This document shows, piece by piece, positions 9,128 to 17,787 of a DNA stretch of 64,000 nucleotides (the first letter of the stretch is position 1; each line of letters opens with the position of its first letter). This stretch comes from Pseudomonas sp. CFBP 13711 (GTDB lineage Bacteria; Pseudomonadota; Gammaproteobacteria; Pseudomonadales; Pseudomonadaceae). Made by a program: the position numbers and the translations under genes. The notes below the pieces were generated by a model. It was given only the letters and a program-made list of their open reading frames with translations, made no database searches and was not told the DNA's origin. Location: NCBI RefSeq assembly GCF_014842265.1, contig NZ_JACYVI010000014.1, forward strand, positions 100,879 to 164,878, given 5' to 3'.

Positions 9128-9237
9128 GGTGACCCCATCGGTCCCCCCGCAACGATTACCCGTGAACCTGGTCAGAGCCGGAAGGCAGCAGCCACAGCGG
9201 GAACATTGTGTGCCGGGGTGTGGCTGGTGGGGTTGCC
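9128..9237 (+). ncRNA. ffs: 4.5S RNA of the signal recognition particle
   Basis: The conserved SRP domain IV is present: ggtcagagccggaaggcagc for the asymmetric-loop strand, with gtgtgccggggtgtggctgg on the returning strand. The ends were set by pairing ggtgacccc (9128-9136) with ggggttgcc (9229-9237), a full nine-pair terminal helix including G-U pairs. The RNA is about 110 nt and pairs with Ffh to target nascent membrane proteins. In P. aeruginosa ffs lies just upstream of dnaX; here the two are separated by about 8.5 kb. Confidence 0.95.
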
Positions 9238-9549
9238 TCCATAACGCACCTTCTCTCCAAGTCCCTCGTCTCTGCAGGGATTTTCGCAGCAAAAAAATCT
9301 TGAAATCTGGCACGTTCCAGTTATTTCATATCAATGATGCGCGGTTGTTCCGAATGTATGTCTTTGTTTTTTATAGCCTTAGTCCCTAATTATTTATTTT
9401 CGGGACCACATAGCAATGGACTCGCTGGACCGTTTGATGGCGTTCATCAGTATTGATGCTGGTCAGCCTCAGTCTGCTCAGACATAATCAAAAATTGTCG
9501 CCCTGACCCATATGGAGATGGGGTGTGACTCTTGGATGTCGAGGTTGCA
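9238..9549. other. Intergenic region between ffs and the ParA-like gene
   Basis: Composition drops here from GC-rich to AT-rich (from about 9290), marking the edge of the accessory cassette. A weak stem (tccct / aggga, followed by tttt) at about 9262-9287 may end ffs transcripts. A 23-codon open frame at 9416-9487 is listed separately. I see no integrase, no tRNA and no duplicated ffs end. Confidence 0.5.
9416..9487 (+). CDS. Possible 23-codon peptide or gene remnant
   Basis: An ATG frame encodes MDSLDRLMAFISIDAG and a few further residues before TAA. The opening resembles the start of AraC-type regulators with a cupin domain, so it may be the stub of a regulator deleted when the cassette arrived. 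It could equally be a chance frame. GGGACC lies upstream. Confidence 0.25.
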   Translation: MDSLDRLMAFISIDAGQPQSAQT

Positions 9550-10401
9550 GTGGTAGCTATTTCTGTAAGTTTAATAAATATGAAAGGCGGCGTTGGCAAA
9601 ACTACTCTCGCTGCGCAATTGGCGCATGCTGCTGATAGAAAAAACCTGAGAACCCTTGCAATTGATTTGGATCCTCAATCAAATCTAAGTCAGGCGATCA
9701 TGGGGGCTAGGGGGTACGTAGATCACCTCAATAAGAAGAAGCCGACAGTAGTTAATTTATTTGAGCAGTATCTTCCGCCTACCATTAGTTCGCCAAGTCC
9801 GAGAAAAGCTAGTATTCATGACGTAATTATAAAGGAAGCTGGCTATTGGAATGGCACAACACTTGACCTAATTCCAAGTCGTTTAGAGTTGTCTAATACG
9901 CTGAAAAATCCAACAGGTAAGGAAAGAAAGCTTGCCAAGGCTCTTGCTTTAGTCAGTGATAACTATGACCTGATACTTATTGATTGCGCACCAACCGAAT
10001 CGATACTCACTGATGCCGCGTATTACGCCAGTCGTTATGCGCTTGTTCCCGTTAAGCCAGAATTCTTGGCAACCATCGGTTTGCCGTTGCTCGCTAATTC
10101 GGTTCTTCAGTTCAAAGAGGAAAATAGCGATCACGCATTAGATATATGCGGGATAGTTTTCAATCATTCTTCATCTTATTCTGATGGCCCCGAAACCAAT
10201 GCGTCAGTTGCAGAGGTAATGGAGGAAGCTGTCAAAAACTCATGGCATGTTTACGGAACGCATGTCAGATACTCACGGTCCTATGCTAAAGCTGCTCGTG
10301 AAGGCACTCCTATTGGCTCTACTAGCTATGTGAGGGGAAATGTTCAACAGCAGTTTGCCTCTTTTTCTGAAGAGTTTTTCAAGTCTATAGGTTTTAAGTA
10401 A
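9550..10401 (+). CDS. ParA/MinD-family ATPase
   Basis: The 283-aa protein carries a deviant Walker A box, KGGVGKTT, at residues 12-19, then switch I IDLDPQSN and Walker B LILIDCAPTES. It is therefore a Soj/ParA-type ATPase that may pattern a cargo on DNA. No N-terminal helix-turn-helix is present. The GTG at 9550 was chosen because CGAGG lies 5 nt upstream; a TTG six codons earlier is the alternative. The stop is directly abutted by the ATG of the next gene, so the two form an operon. Codon use is AT-rich, unlike the neighbours, which indicates recent transfer. There is no ParB homologue nearby. The cargo is unknown. Confidence 0.85.
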   Translation: MVAISVSLINMKGGVGKTTLAAQLAHAADRKNLRTLAIDLDPQSNLSQAIMGARGYVDHLNKKKPTVVNLFEQYLPPTISSPSPRKASIHDVIIKEAGYWNGTTLDLIPSRLELSNTLKNPTGKERKLAKALALVSDNYDLILIDCAPTESILTDAAYYASRYALVPVKPEFLATIGLPLLANSVLQFKEENSDHALDICGIVFNHSSSYSDGPETNASVAEVMEEAVKNSWHVYGTHVRYSRSYAKAAREGTPIGSTSYVRGNVQQQFASFSEEFFKSIGFK

Positions 10402-10926
10402 ATGACTGCTAAAGAACTTGTTGAAATTGATGTTGGTTTGATTTTATTAAGGCATGGCAAAGCAGCTGTGTTAACTGCAATCGCTAATCGGGTCGGGGTT
10501 TCCGAAGACGAGTTGTATAGGGAGATTGAGAGGCTGCGTGTTGCCAAGGAGGCCGCGATATCTAGGAAGAAGAAAATCGGAGGCAAATTCAATATAGAGT
10601 CATTTTTGATTGGCAGAGATAATAAAGCTGCTAGCCTCAAGAAGCTCTCTGAGCGATTTGATAATAGAACCTTTCTTCCTGAGCTTAAGGATTTAAAGCG
10701 GTTTTTCGAGCGTCACGGAGCCTCTGCTTCAAATTTAAAGTCACGTGTAAGCGCCCAAACCAAGCTTTTCAAGATGTTGGCAGATTTTGGCGAAGATGAA
10801 CTTGAGAGGATACTCGCTGAGACGCCTGAGCGGTCTAGAGTGTCCTCTCTCGGCTTGATCTCGGATGAGATCCTTGGACGTAGCAGAAGGAGCGATTCTC
10901 AAAAGAAAGATGTTCCAAATAGTTGA
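10402..10926 (+). CDS. Hypothetical partner protein of the ParA-like ATPase
   Basis: I do not recognise this 174-aa protein. Its ATG immediately follows the ParA-like stop (taaATG), so the two are almost certainly co-translated. Residues about 18-46 (TAIANRVGVSEDELYREI) look like a small helix-turn-helix. The middle is lysine-rich and helical, and the C-terminus is charged and probably flexible (GRSRRSDSQKKD). By position it could be the cargo adaptor or ATPase stimulator, a role played by ParB in plasmids and McdB in carboxysome positioning, but no homology to either is evident. AT-rich codon use matches the ParA-like gene. Confidence 0.75.
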   Translation: MTAKELVEIDVGLILLRHGKAAVLTAIANRVGVSEDELYREIERLRVAKEAAISRKKKIGGKFNIESFLIGRDNKAASLKKLSERFDNRTFLPELKDLKRFFERHGASASNLKSRVSAQTKLFKMLADFGEDELERILAETPERSRVSSLGLISDEILGRSRRSDSQKKDVPNS

Positions 10927-11351
10927 CGCTTCTCATGCGACTTACCCTAGCTTGGCGAAAGTAGCTGCTCGAATTTTTCATGATGGGCAGATCGATAATC
11001 GACCTGCCCTCTGGACGTCGCTCCCGCGTCGGACGTCGGCATCCAAAATTCGCAACTCACGTTCGTTCTAGGCACTGCACAAACCTACATTCTCAAGCAG
11101 CCCGGCGTTATCAGGGTGACCTTGTCGTGTTTCTACGCTGCAGATCAGTCTTATAACGTGATTTGTCCAGAAGCCGCTCAGAGTGACCTCTGTCACAATC
11201 AACGCTCAGTCATAAGAGTTAAGATTGTGTGCAGTTCCCCAATTATTCACGGCCCCAGAATGGAACCACTCGCAGAGACGCCCATGACGCCGATCCCGCG
11301 CGCTGGCTGTGCATCCTCCGCACGCCACCCCTCCGCTCAGGAATAACAACA
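10927..11351. other. Intergenic region with a near-perfect 25-nt palindrome
   Basis: At 10985-11009 two 12-nt arms, gggcagatcgat and atcgacctgccc, flank a single A and pair at 11 of 12 positions. No T-run follows, so this is a poor terminator; it may be an operator or another protein-binding site. A direct repeat of ggacgtcg follows. The rest (about 11040-11351) holds a frame without a plausible start, which I cannot assign. Confidence 0.5.
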
Positions 11352-12023
11352 ATGACAACCGACACCCCATCACCCCTCCATCCAACACCCCCCATCAAAC
11401 TCGTACTCTTCGATCTACTGACCGCCTTGCTGGACTCATGGGCCCTGTAGAGCTCCGTCGCCGGATCCGAAGCGCTCGGTCGCACCTGGCGCATGGCCTA
11501 TCTGAAGGCGACCTACGGCTGCGGCCGCTATCGCCCGTATGAAACGCTGGTCGAAGAGGCCGCTTTGCAAGTCGGCCTGAGTAAGCACGCAGCAGCGGAG
11601 CTGGACGCGCGTTTAGGAAAGTTGCAGCCCTGGCCGGAAGCGAAAGCGGTGCTCGAATTCCTCAAGTCTCATTACAAACTCGGCATCGTCACCAACTGTT
11701 CGGAGCGGCTGGGCCACATCGCGGCGGATGTGCTGGGGATCCCGTTTGACGTGGTCATAACCTCGGAGAAAGCCGGGTTTTATAAGCCAGACCCGGCGCC
11801 ATATCGCCTGGCGCTGGACACCCTGGGCGTCGATGCGAGTCATGCGGTATTTGTGGCGGGTTCGGCCTAAGACCTATTTGGCACAGCGAAAGTGGGGCTG
11901 CCGACTATCTGGCATAACCGCATTGGCCTGTCTGCACCCGAAGGCGCGCCGGCGCTTTTGATCGTGCGGCCTACGCTGGAAACCCTCGCTGCGGATCTGG
12001 CAAGCATGACGGTAACGAACTAA
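11352..12023 (+). pseudogene. Type II haloacid dehalogenase-like HAD hydrolase, broken by two in-frame stops
   Basis: One continuous frame runs from the ATG at 11352 to TAA at 12021-12023, interrupted by TAG at 11448-11450 and TAA at 11868-11870. Joined, it gives a 220-codon HAD protein. Motif I is KLVLFDLLTALLDSW, motif II is TNCS, motif III is EKAGFYKPDPAPY, and motif IV would span the second stop (VAGSA, stop, DLFGTA). The flanking residues suggest TGG to TAG (LDSWAL-W-SSVAGS) and a tyrosine codon to TAA. No frameshift is present, so decay is recent. The intact enzyme would have been a cytosolic 2-haloacid dehalogenase-like hydrolase. Confidence 0.85.
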
Positions 12024-12125
12024 GCCAGCCACCCCGACAGACCCAAATAAATCTGCCCTCCATTTGGATCAATACGATAGTCTTCGCACCATTGTCGATA
12101 CGGACACCTGACTGGAACGCGATTG

Positions 12126-13052
12126 ATGGCCCCTGATGACTATCTGGTAATGAGCAGCGCGGAGTGGGCGGGGCTGCGCGCCAGTACGCCATTGACGTTG
12201 TCCGAAGAAGACCTCGCCGCGCTGCGAGGCGTGAACGAGGACATCTCGCTGGAGGATGTCGCCAACATCTACCTGCCGTTGTCGCGCCTGATCAATCTGC
12301 ACGTCAGCGCTGCACGCAACCTCGACAGCATCAAGGACACCTTTCTCGGACGCCCTGCCAAACGCCAGACCTATGTGGTGGCGGTGGCGGGCAGCGTCGC
12401 GGTGGGCAAGAGCACCTTCGCCCGTGTTCTGCAGGCGCTGATGGCGCGTTGGCCGGATCATCCCCGGGTGGATCTGATCACCACCGACGGATTTCTGCAC
12501 CCCAACGCCCGGCTCGTCGCCGACGGCATCATGCACCGCAAGGGTTTTCCGGAAAGCTACGATCGCAAGCGCATGGTCAAGTTTCTCTCGGACCTGAAGG
12601 CCGGCACGCCGGAAATCACCGCCCCGGTCTATTCCCACATCAGCTACGACATCGTCCCGGACCAGTTCTTCAAGGTCAGCCAGCCCGACATTCTGATTTT
12701 CGAAGGGCTGAATGTGTTGCAGACCGAGGGCAATGACGGGCAGAAGCCGGGCAGCATCGTCTCGGACTTCTTCGATTTCTCGATCTATCTGGACGCCGAA
12801 GAAGGTGACATCGAGCGCTGGTACGTTGAGCGCTTTCTGATGCTGCAACGCACCGCGTTTCGCGCGCGAGGCGCCTACTTCCGCGAGCTGGCCGACCTGC
12901 CGCCGGAGAAATCCCCGGACGCGGCGCGCAAGATCTGGCACGACATCAACCGTCCCAATCTGCTGGAAAACATCCTGCCGACCCGCGAGCGCGCCAGCCT
13001 TGTGGTGCGTAAGGCGTCGGATCATTCGGTGAAGGAACTGTGGCTACGCTGA
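12126..13052 (+). CDS. coaA: Type I pantothenate kinase
   Basis: CoaA phosphorylates pantothenate with ATP in the first step of coenzyme A synthesis. The 308-aa protein has the P-loop GSVAVGKST beginning at residue 89, then TTDGFLHPN and the family signature MHRKGFPESYD, at full CoaA length. Pseudomonas species normally rely on the type III kinase CoaX, so a type I enzyme here is probably an extra copy acquired by transfer. The start is the ATG at 12126; an adjacent in-frame TTG is possible. The stop overlaps the next gene by one base (TGATG), implying translational coupling. Confidence 0.93.
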   Translation: MAPDDYLVMSSAEWAGLRASTPLTLSEEDLAALRGVNEDISLEDVANIYLPLSRLINLHVSAARNLDSIKDTFLGRPAKRQTYVVAVAGSVAVGKSTFARVLQALMARWPDHPRVDLITTDGFLHPNARLVADGIMHRKGFPESYDRKRMVKFLSDLKAGTPEITAPVYSHISYDIVPDQFFKVSQPDILIFEGLNVLQTEGNDGQKPGSIVSDFFDFSIYLDAEEGDIERWYVERFLMLQRTAFRARGAYFRELADLPPEKSPDAARKIWHDINRPNLLENILPTRERASLVVRKASDHSVKELWLR

Positions 13053-13420
13053 TGAGGAAGTCCATCGCGGCCGCGTCGGCGTTATTCGCGCTGTGCGTCA
13101 GCGCTGGCGCTCTGGCGGACGGCAACAAGTTGCTGCTTGAATGCCAGGACGGGATCAACAGCATGAGCGGCGCCGTGGCGCAGAACGGCGTGGGTGTCGG
13201 CCATTGCGTCGGGGTGCTGCAAGCGACGATGGACACCCTGGACCTGTTCCACGAAGCGGGCGGATTGCCCCGACTGGTGTGCGTGCCCGAGGGCGGTATT
13301 CCGATGATTCAGTCGATGCGCATCATTGTGCAGTCCTTGCAGGCGCATCCCGAGAGTCTGCATCTGAATGAGTCCGTGCTGGTTGTCGCGGCGTTGAAAA
13401 ACGCGTTTCCCTGCCAGTAA
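13052..13420 (+). CDS. Secreted Rap1a/Tai-like protein
   Basis: The 122-aa product starts with a clear signal peptide (MRKSIAAASALFALCVSAGALA), with cleavage expected near residue 22. The mature part has four cysteines (LECQDG, GHCVGV, LVCVPE, FPCQ) that could form two disulfides in the periplasm. The pattern, including GHCxG and an all-helical core, fits the Rap1a/Tai family, some members of which are immunity proteins against type VI amidase effectors. No effector or type VI gene is in the window, so immunity is not established. It is coupled to coaA by a one-base overlap. Confidence 0.75.
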   Translation: MRKSIAAASALFALCVSAGALADGNKLLLECQDGINSMSGAVAQNGVGVGHCVGVLQATMDTLDLFHEAGGLPRLVCVPEGGIPMIQSMRIIVQSLQAHPESLHLNESVLVVAALKNAFPCQ

Positions 13421-13519
13421 CCCTCACGTTTTGCGCTAGCCTTTGCTTGATCCAGACGAGATGCTCCGGGTCGACCTGTGCCGCCGCGTCTGCGACGGCC
13501 TTCAGCAAGGATGCCGACG

Positions 13520-14716
13520 ATGCGGATCAACGCACTGATTGTGTTACTGCTTACCGGTCTCGTGGCCGCCACATACGGTTTCGGGATCTACCTCTTTGCC
13601 CAACTGGTGCCGGACATGCGCGCCAGCCTGGGCTTCGATATCGCCTACGTGGGCACCATCACCGCAGCGGGGCAGGCCGGGTTTCTCGCCAGTGCGTTGC
13701 TGGCGGCATGGCTGACGCCTCGTGTTGGCGGCGGTTGGGTGATTTTCGGATCGGGCGCCGTGTGTGCGCTGGCCTTGCTCCTTATGCCCCTGGCACAGAA
13801 CGCGGTGCTGATCGGTCTGCTGCTGACGATTCTGGCCGGCACGGCGGCAACGGTATTCGTGCCGATGGTCGACGTGATCGCGCGCGCCGTGCCCTACAAA
13901 TACCGCGGCATGGCCATGGGGCTGGTGTCGAGCGGCACCAGTTACGGCGTGTTCATCAACAGCCTGCTGGTGCCGTTTTATGCGCCCCAGGGCGAGTGGC
14001 GCACGGTGTGGTGGATCGTTGGGCTGATCACGGTCGTCCTGGCCGTCGGCGTGTTTCTGGTCTTCAAACGTGCGCTGCTCTTTATGCGCAACGACGAAAG
14101 TGCCAGTGATGGCGCGCCACGTGGAGGCGTTCTGCGTGAGGCGCTGCAGGGCTGGGTGTATGCAGTCTGGTCGATGAATTTTCTGATCGGCTTCTCCACC
14201 TTTCCGTTTCAGAACTACCTGTCTTCCTACCTGCGCACGGAGCTCAACTTCGGCGTCGAGTACACCGCGCAGATCTGGGCCAGCATCGGTTTCGTCGGCA
14301 TGTTCAGCGGCCTGGCGCTCGGCGCGTTGTCGGACCGCATCGGCCTGCGCGCGGCAATGTTGCTGGTGTACGTCTGCGTGGCGACGGCGGCGTTGATTCT
14401 GGTCATCGCGCCGACCGGCTACTGGCCGCTCGTGGCAGGCGTCGTGTTCGCCGTGGCCTTCTACCCGATCTTCGGGCTGATCCCGGCGTACGTGTCAAAG
14501 ATGGCAAGCGGTGCGGCGCTGGCCGTGACCATCTTCGGCATCGCCAACATCATGCAGGGCGTCGGCGGCATGCTCGGCAATTACTGCGCCGGGCTATTGG
14601 CCAGCGTCAGCGGTTCGTTCGTTGCGGTGTATGGGGTGATTGCGGGGGTCGCGGTGGTGCTGGCGGTGCTTACGGTTTGCTTGCCGAACGAGCCCGGCGG
14701 TCGGCAGGCGGCTTGA
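13520..14716 (+). CDS. Major facilitator superfamily transporter
   Basis: This 398-aa integral membrane protein has about twelve hydrophobic segments in two sets of six, split by a cytoplasmic loop near residues 185-205 (RALLFMRNDESASDG). Loop 8-9 contains GALSDRIGLR, the D-R-x-G-x-R/K motif of MFS carriers. The profile resembles YbfB-like or CynX-like transporters, but the substrate is not deducible. AAGGA 9 nt upstream fixes the start at 13520 rather than at the upstream ATGs. It converges with the phosphoesterase gene. Confidence 0.85.
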   Translation: MRINALIVLLLTGLVAATYGFGIYLFAQLVPDMRASLGFDIAYVGTITAAGQAGFLASALLAAWLTPRVGGGWVIFGSGAVCALALLLMPLAQNAVLIGLLLTILAGTAATVFVPMVDVIARAVPYKYRGMAMGLVSSGTSYGVFINSLLVPFYAPQGEWRTVWWIVGLITVVLAVGVFLVFKRALLFMRNDESASDGAPRGGVLREALQGWVYAVWSMNFLIGFSTFPFQNYLSSYLRTELNFGVEYTAQIWASIGFVGMFSGLALGALSDRIGLRAAMLLVYVCVATAALILVIAPTGYWPLVAGVVFAVAFYPIFGLIPAYVSKMASGAALAVTIFGIANIMQGVGGMLGNYCAGLLASVSGSFVAVYGVIAGVAVVLAVLTVCLPNEPGGRQAA

Positions 14717-14777
14717 TTACACATAAGATCAGCCCACCTGCCAGCGATGGTTGCGCGCGCGGCTACACTGGAACGAG

Positions 14778-16484
14778 CTACACCGGAAACTGCAGCGCGT
14801 TGCTCAGATCACCCATCGGCGTCTGCCCCCGTGCCGCCATGGCGTTGTCGCGCTCGGTCAATCCTTCCAGTTTCTCCAGACCATGCACCCGCGTAATCAG
14901 ACGCAGGATCGAGGCGGTGTCGTACACCGTGTGGTCGACCGTGCCCTTGCGCGCGAACGGCGAGATGACAATCGCCGGCACCCGCGTGCCCGGTCCCCAG
15001 CGATCGCCCTTCGGCGGCGCGACGTGGTCCCACCAGCCGCCGTTTTCATCGACGGTGATGACGATCACCATGTTCTTCCACTGCGGGCTGTTGCGCAGCA
15101 CTTTGATGGCGCGATCGATATGTCGATCACCCGCAGCCACGTCGGCGTAACCGGCGTGCATGTTGAGGTTGCCCTGGGGTTTGTAGAAGGTCACCGCGGG
15201 CAGCTTGCCGGCCTCGGCGTCGGCGAGGAATTTATTGGTGCTGGATTCATCCCCCAGGCCACCGTCGCGCAGGCGCTTCTTGCGCTCTGCCGGATTGTCC
15301 GGGCCTTGCTGCTTGAAGTAGTTGAACGGCTGGTGGTGGTACTGGAAATTCGGAATCTTCGGAATGCCGGTCGAGTCCTTGTACTCGTCCAGCGTCACTT
15401 GCCAGGCGCCGGCGTACCAGGCCCAGTCGACGTTCTTCTTCGACAGCTTGTCGCCGATGTGGTCATGGGTTTGCGGCACCAGCACGTTGGCCAGCCCCGG
15501 CTGCGAATAATCCGGTTTCTCCTTGTCCCGCAGCCAGGTCGGCCAGTAGGGCGGGGCCATGGTGTTGACGCCGTAACCGTCCGGCGTCAACGCGCTCGGG
15601 CCGAATTGCGGCGGGCCGGTCATGGCGCTGGCGGGTGACTTCTCCAGCGGTTTGAGCCGGTAGTCCAGAGGATCGCTGCTTTCCAGCACGGCGATCTGTG
15701 ACTTGGCGGGGGAGTTCGCCGCGTCCGGGTAGAAGGGCGCCCGGGCCGAGATCAGGTACTGGTGGTTGAGAAACGAACCGCCGAAAGCGCCCTGGAAGAA
15801 GTTGTCGCAGAGCACGAACTCGTTGGCAACGTCCCACAAGCGCAGGGAATATTGGGTCTGGGCGTAGTAGCCCATGGTCAGGCCGCCGGAGTCGGCCCAG
15901 GCAACGAAAGCGTCGTTCTTGCCGCCGTTGATCTGCATCTGGTTCTGGTAGAACACGTGCCACAGGTCGCGGGTAACGACGCTCAATGGCAGGTCTTCGC
16001 CGCTCGGGCCTTTTAGGGGGAAGGGCGCGTTGGGCAGGTTTTCCTGATACTGCACGCCCGTCGCGTAGGTGACGCCGTCGACGCTTTGCGGGCCGATCTG
16101 GCAGACGCCACCCCAGCACTGCGGCAGGCTGTCGAGGACCTTGCCGTCACGGTCGCGCTGGCGGTATTGCTCGGCTTTCACGGCTGAAAGCGGGTGCTCA
16201 ACGCCCGGGAAATTGGCGAACAGGTTATTAAAGCTGCGGTTCTCGCCGTAGATCACCACGATGGTTTTGATGTTGTCCTGCAGCGCTTTGTCCAGCGCCG
16301 GGCCGGTCAACAGGGTGTCCGTCGCAGGCTTGCCTTCAGGGGCTGCTTCGGCCGCCCCCACCACACCGCTGAGGGTCGCGCCGGCGCCCAGTACCGCGAC
16401 GCCGCCGAGGAAGCGTCGACGGCTGCCATCCACCGGTGTCTGGGGGGCCGAAGCCTGTGCGGGATCTTCCGGTTTCTTGGTCAT
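14778..16484 (-). CDS. Tat-exported phosphoesterase (AcpA/phospholipase C superfamily acid phosphatase)
   Basis: The 568-aa precursor opens with a twin-arginine signal (SRRRFLGG at residues 21-28, then a hydrophobic stretch ending near AEAA), so it is folded before export to the periplasm or beyond. The mature domain shows the phosphoesterase-family pattern: IVVIYGENRSFNNLF near residue 75, a central CDNFFQGAFGGSFLNHQYL, and a C-terminal ITVDENGGWWDHVAPP metal-binding segment. Length and motifs match bacterial acid phosphatases of the AcpA type and non-hemolytic phospholipase C relatives. It probably hydrolyses phosphate monoesters or phospholipid headgroups. I see no Pho box. It appears to be a single-gene unit. 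Confidence 0.88.
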   Translation of the reverse strand: MTKKPEDPAQASAPQTPVDGSRRRFLGGVAVLGAGATLSGVVGAAEAAPEGKPATDTLLTGPALDKALQDNIKTIVVIYGENRSFNNLFANFPGVEHPLSAVKAEQYRQRDRDGKVLDSLPQCWGGVCQIGPQSVDGVTYATGVQYQENLPNAPFPLKGPSGEDLPLSVVTRDLWHVFYQNQMQINGGKNDAFVAWADSGGLTMGYYAQTQYSLRLWDVANEFVLCDNFFQGAFGGSFLNHQYLISARAPFYPDAANSPAKSQIAVLESSDPLDYRLKPLEKSPASAMTGPPQFGPSALTPDGYGVNTMAPPYWPTWLRDKEKPDYSQPGLANVLVPQTHDHIGDKLSKKNVDWAWYAGAWQVTLDEYKDSTGIPKIPNFQYHHQPFNYFKQQGPDNPAERKKRLRDGGLGDESSTNKFLADAEAGKLPAVTFYKPQGNLNMHAGYADVAAGDRHIDRAIKVLRNSPQWKNMVIVITVDENGGWWDHVAPPKGDRWGPGTRVPAIVISPFARKGTVDHTVYDTASILRLITRVHGLEKLEGLTERDNAMAARGQTPMGDLSNALQFPV

Positions 16485-16599
16485 GGCGGGCGCTCGCAGG
16501 TCGAGTTGTTACAACATGTGTCGCCGGAGCCTAGCGAGGGAATATGACGGGATTGCTACAGCGATAGGCGACATCAAATTTGTGGTGTGCCACCTAATG

Positions 16600-16740
16600 C
16601 CTTCCCGGCTAAAGCCGGTCCCACTGAGTGCGCGCGATATTTTAGTGGGACCGGCTTTAGCCGGGAAGAGGCCAGTGTGTACGCCATCAGTCTTGCGGTG
16701 TGTCACATGACGCTTTCCCGGCTAAAGCCGGTCCTACAAT
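16600..16740. repeat. Three REP elements (gaagccggtcc family)
   Basis: Copies lie at about 16601-16624 (forward), 16643-16676 (inverse, ending gaagaggccagt) and 16711-16738 (forward). They carry an A-for-G variant in the loop (ggctaaagcc). They fill most of the gap between two minus-strand genes. Confidence 0.85.
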
Positions 16741-16800
16741 CGGCGCCAGCCCCACAATCGAAGGTCGCAGCCAGTCTCACAACAGGAAAACGGCGCAGCC

Positions 16801-17577
16801 TCAATACGGGTCGTCGGGGTTGCCCGAATGCACCTGATACCGCTCGACAATCCGCTCGATCTCCCCGGACATCTTCATCCTCAGCAGCGTGCGCATGATG
16901 CGTTGCGCGGGTACGCTAGGGTCGTTGCGGGCGACGCAGCCCACGGGCTGTTCATCGATGATCCACACGGCCCTGAGTTTCTCGTCGGCTTTCTGGTCGC
17001 GGTTGTACCAGTCCAGCGACCACTGGGTGTCCACGGCGTATCGGTAGCGATGGGCCGCGAGCTTTTGCAGGACCTGTTCCTGGAGCCTGGCGTCTTCGCG
17101 GATCAAATCGCGCGTGGCGAACAGCGGGTCCAGCACCGGGTAGGCATAGCCCAGCACGGTGCCGATGTGATCGCCGAGAATCGCGCTCAACTGAAAGGGT
17201 GCGGTGTCGTAGGCACTGCCCACCAGCACGTTGCGCTGGGTCAGCAGTGGCAGGCTCCAGGTGTAGTCGCCCGACATGTCCGGCAACCAGGATTGCGCGG
17301 CGTAACAGCGCACATCGACATCACCGCGCTCGGTCGCCGCCTGCACCCTAAGCCGTGGATACACGCGATATTCAGCAGTCTGGCCGATCTGCCGGGCCAG
17401 GCTTTCCATGATGTCGAAAAGAATGCCGGTCTCAGGTCCGTCGGGACCCACTTGCATCAGCGGCATCGACCAACTGTCGGCCACGGCGAAACGCAGGGGC
17501 GGGCCTTGCGCCGCAGCAGGTGCGCTCAGTAACTCCACGGCGCCCAAAAGTCCCAAGCCACTCACCCACACTCGCAT
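16801..17577 (-). CDS. Periplasmic solute-binding protein, SBP family 3
   Basis: The 258-aa protein has an N-terminal signal sequence (about residues 1-23, ending SAPAAAQG). The rest is an amino-acid-type binding fold: LRFAVADSWSMPLMQV, GILFDIMESLARQIG and GDVDVRCYA match the opening of SBP_bac_3 proteins. No permease or ATPase gene is adjacent, so it may be an orphan binding protein or a sensor-type homologue. The ligand is unknown. It is transcribed away from dnaX. Confidence 0.85.
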   Translation of the reverse strand: MRVWVSGLGLLGAVELLSAPAAAQGPPLRFAVADSWSMPLMQVGPDGPETGILFDIMESLARQIGQTAEYRVYPRLRVQAATERGDVDVRCYAAQSWLPDMSGDYTWSLPLLTQRNVLVGSAYDTAPFQLSAILGDHIGTVLGYAYPVLDPLFATRDLIREDARLQEQVLQKLAAHRYRYAVDTQWSLDWYNRDQKADEKLRAVWIIDEQPVGCVARNDPSVPAQRIMRTLLRMKMSGEIERIVERYQVHSGNPDDPY

Positions 17578-17787
17578 CCGGATCCCTCGAAGTAACAGTG
17601 CGACGCTTCAAGCCTGCTGTGTCTTCGGAATCCAGGTGCGGAACCTTATGGGGGAACCATCTCGCGGAGCCGTCTTGCGGAGCCAGGCCAGCCATAATAA
17701 AGCGATAAGCGTCGGACACCAGATGCAATTTTGCCCCTGCTCCGCTAGCATTGGCGGTCTTCCGCAACCCAGTCGCGACGGTTTTCA

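Noticed and set aside
10985..11009. The palindrome as an ordinary intrinsic terminator
   Set aside because: No T-run follows on either strand, so termination is a weak explanation; kept as an unexplained site.
11116..11346. A 76-codon frame between the ParA-like pair and the HAD pseudogene
   Set aside because: No ribosome site, no recognisable product and no plausible start; possibly debris.
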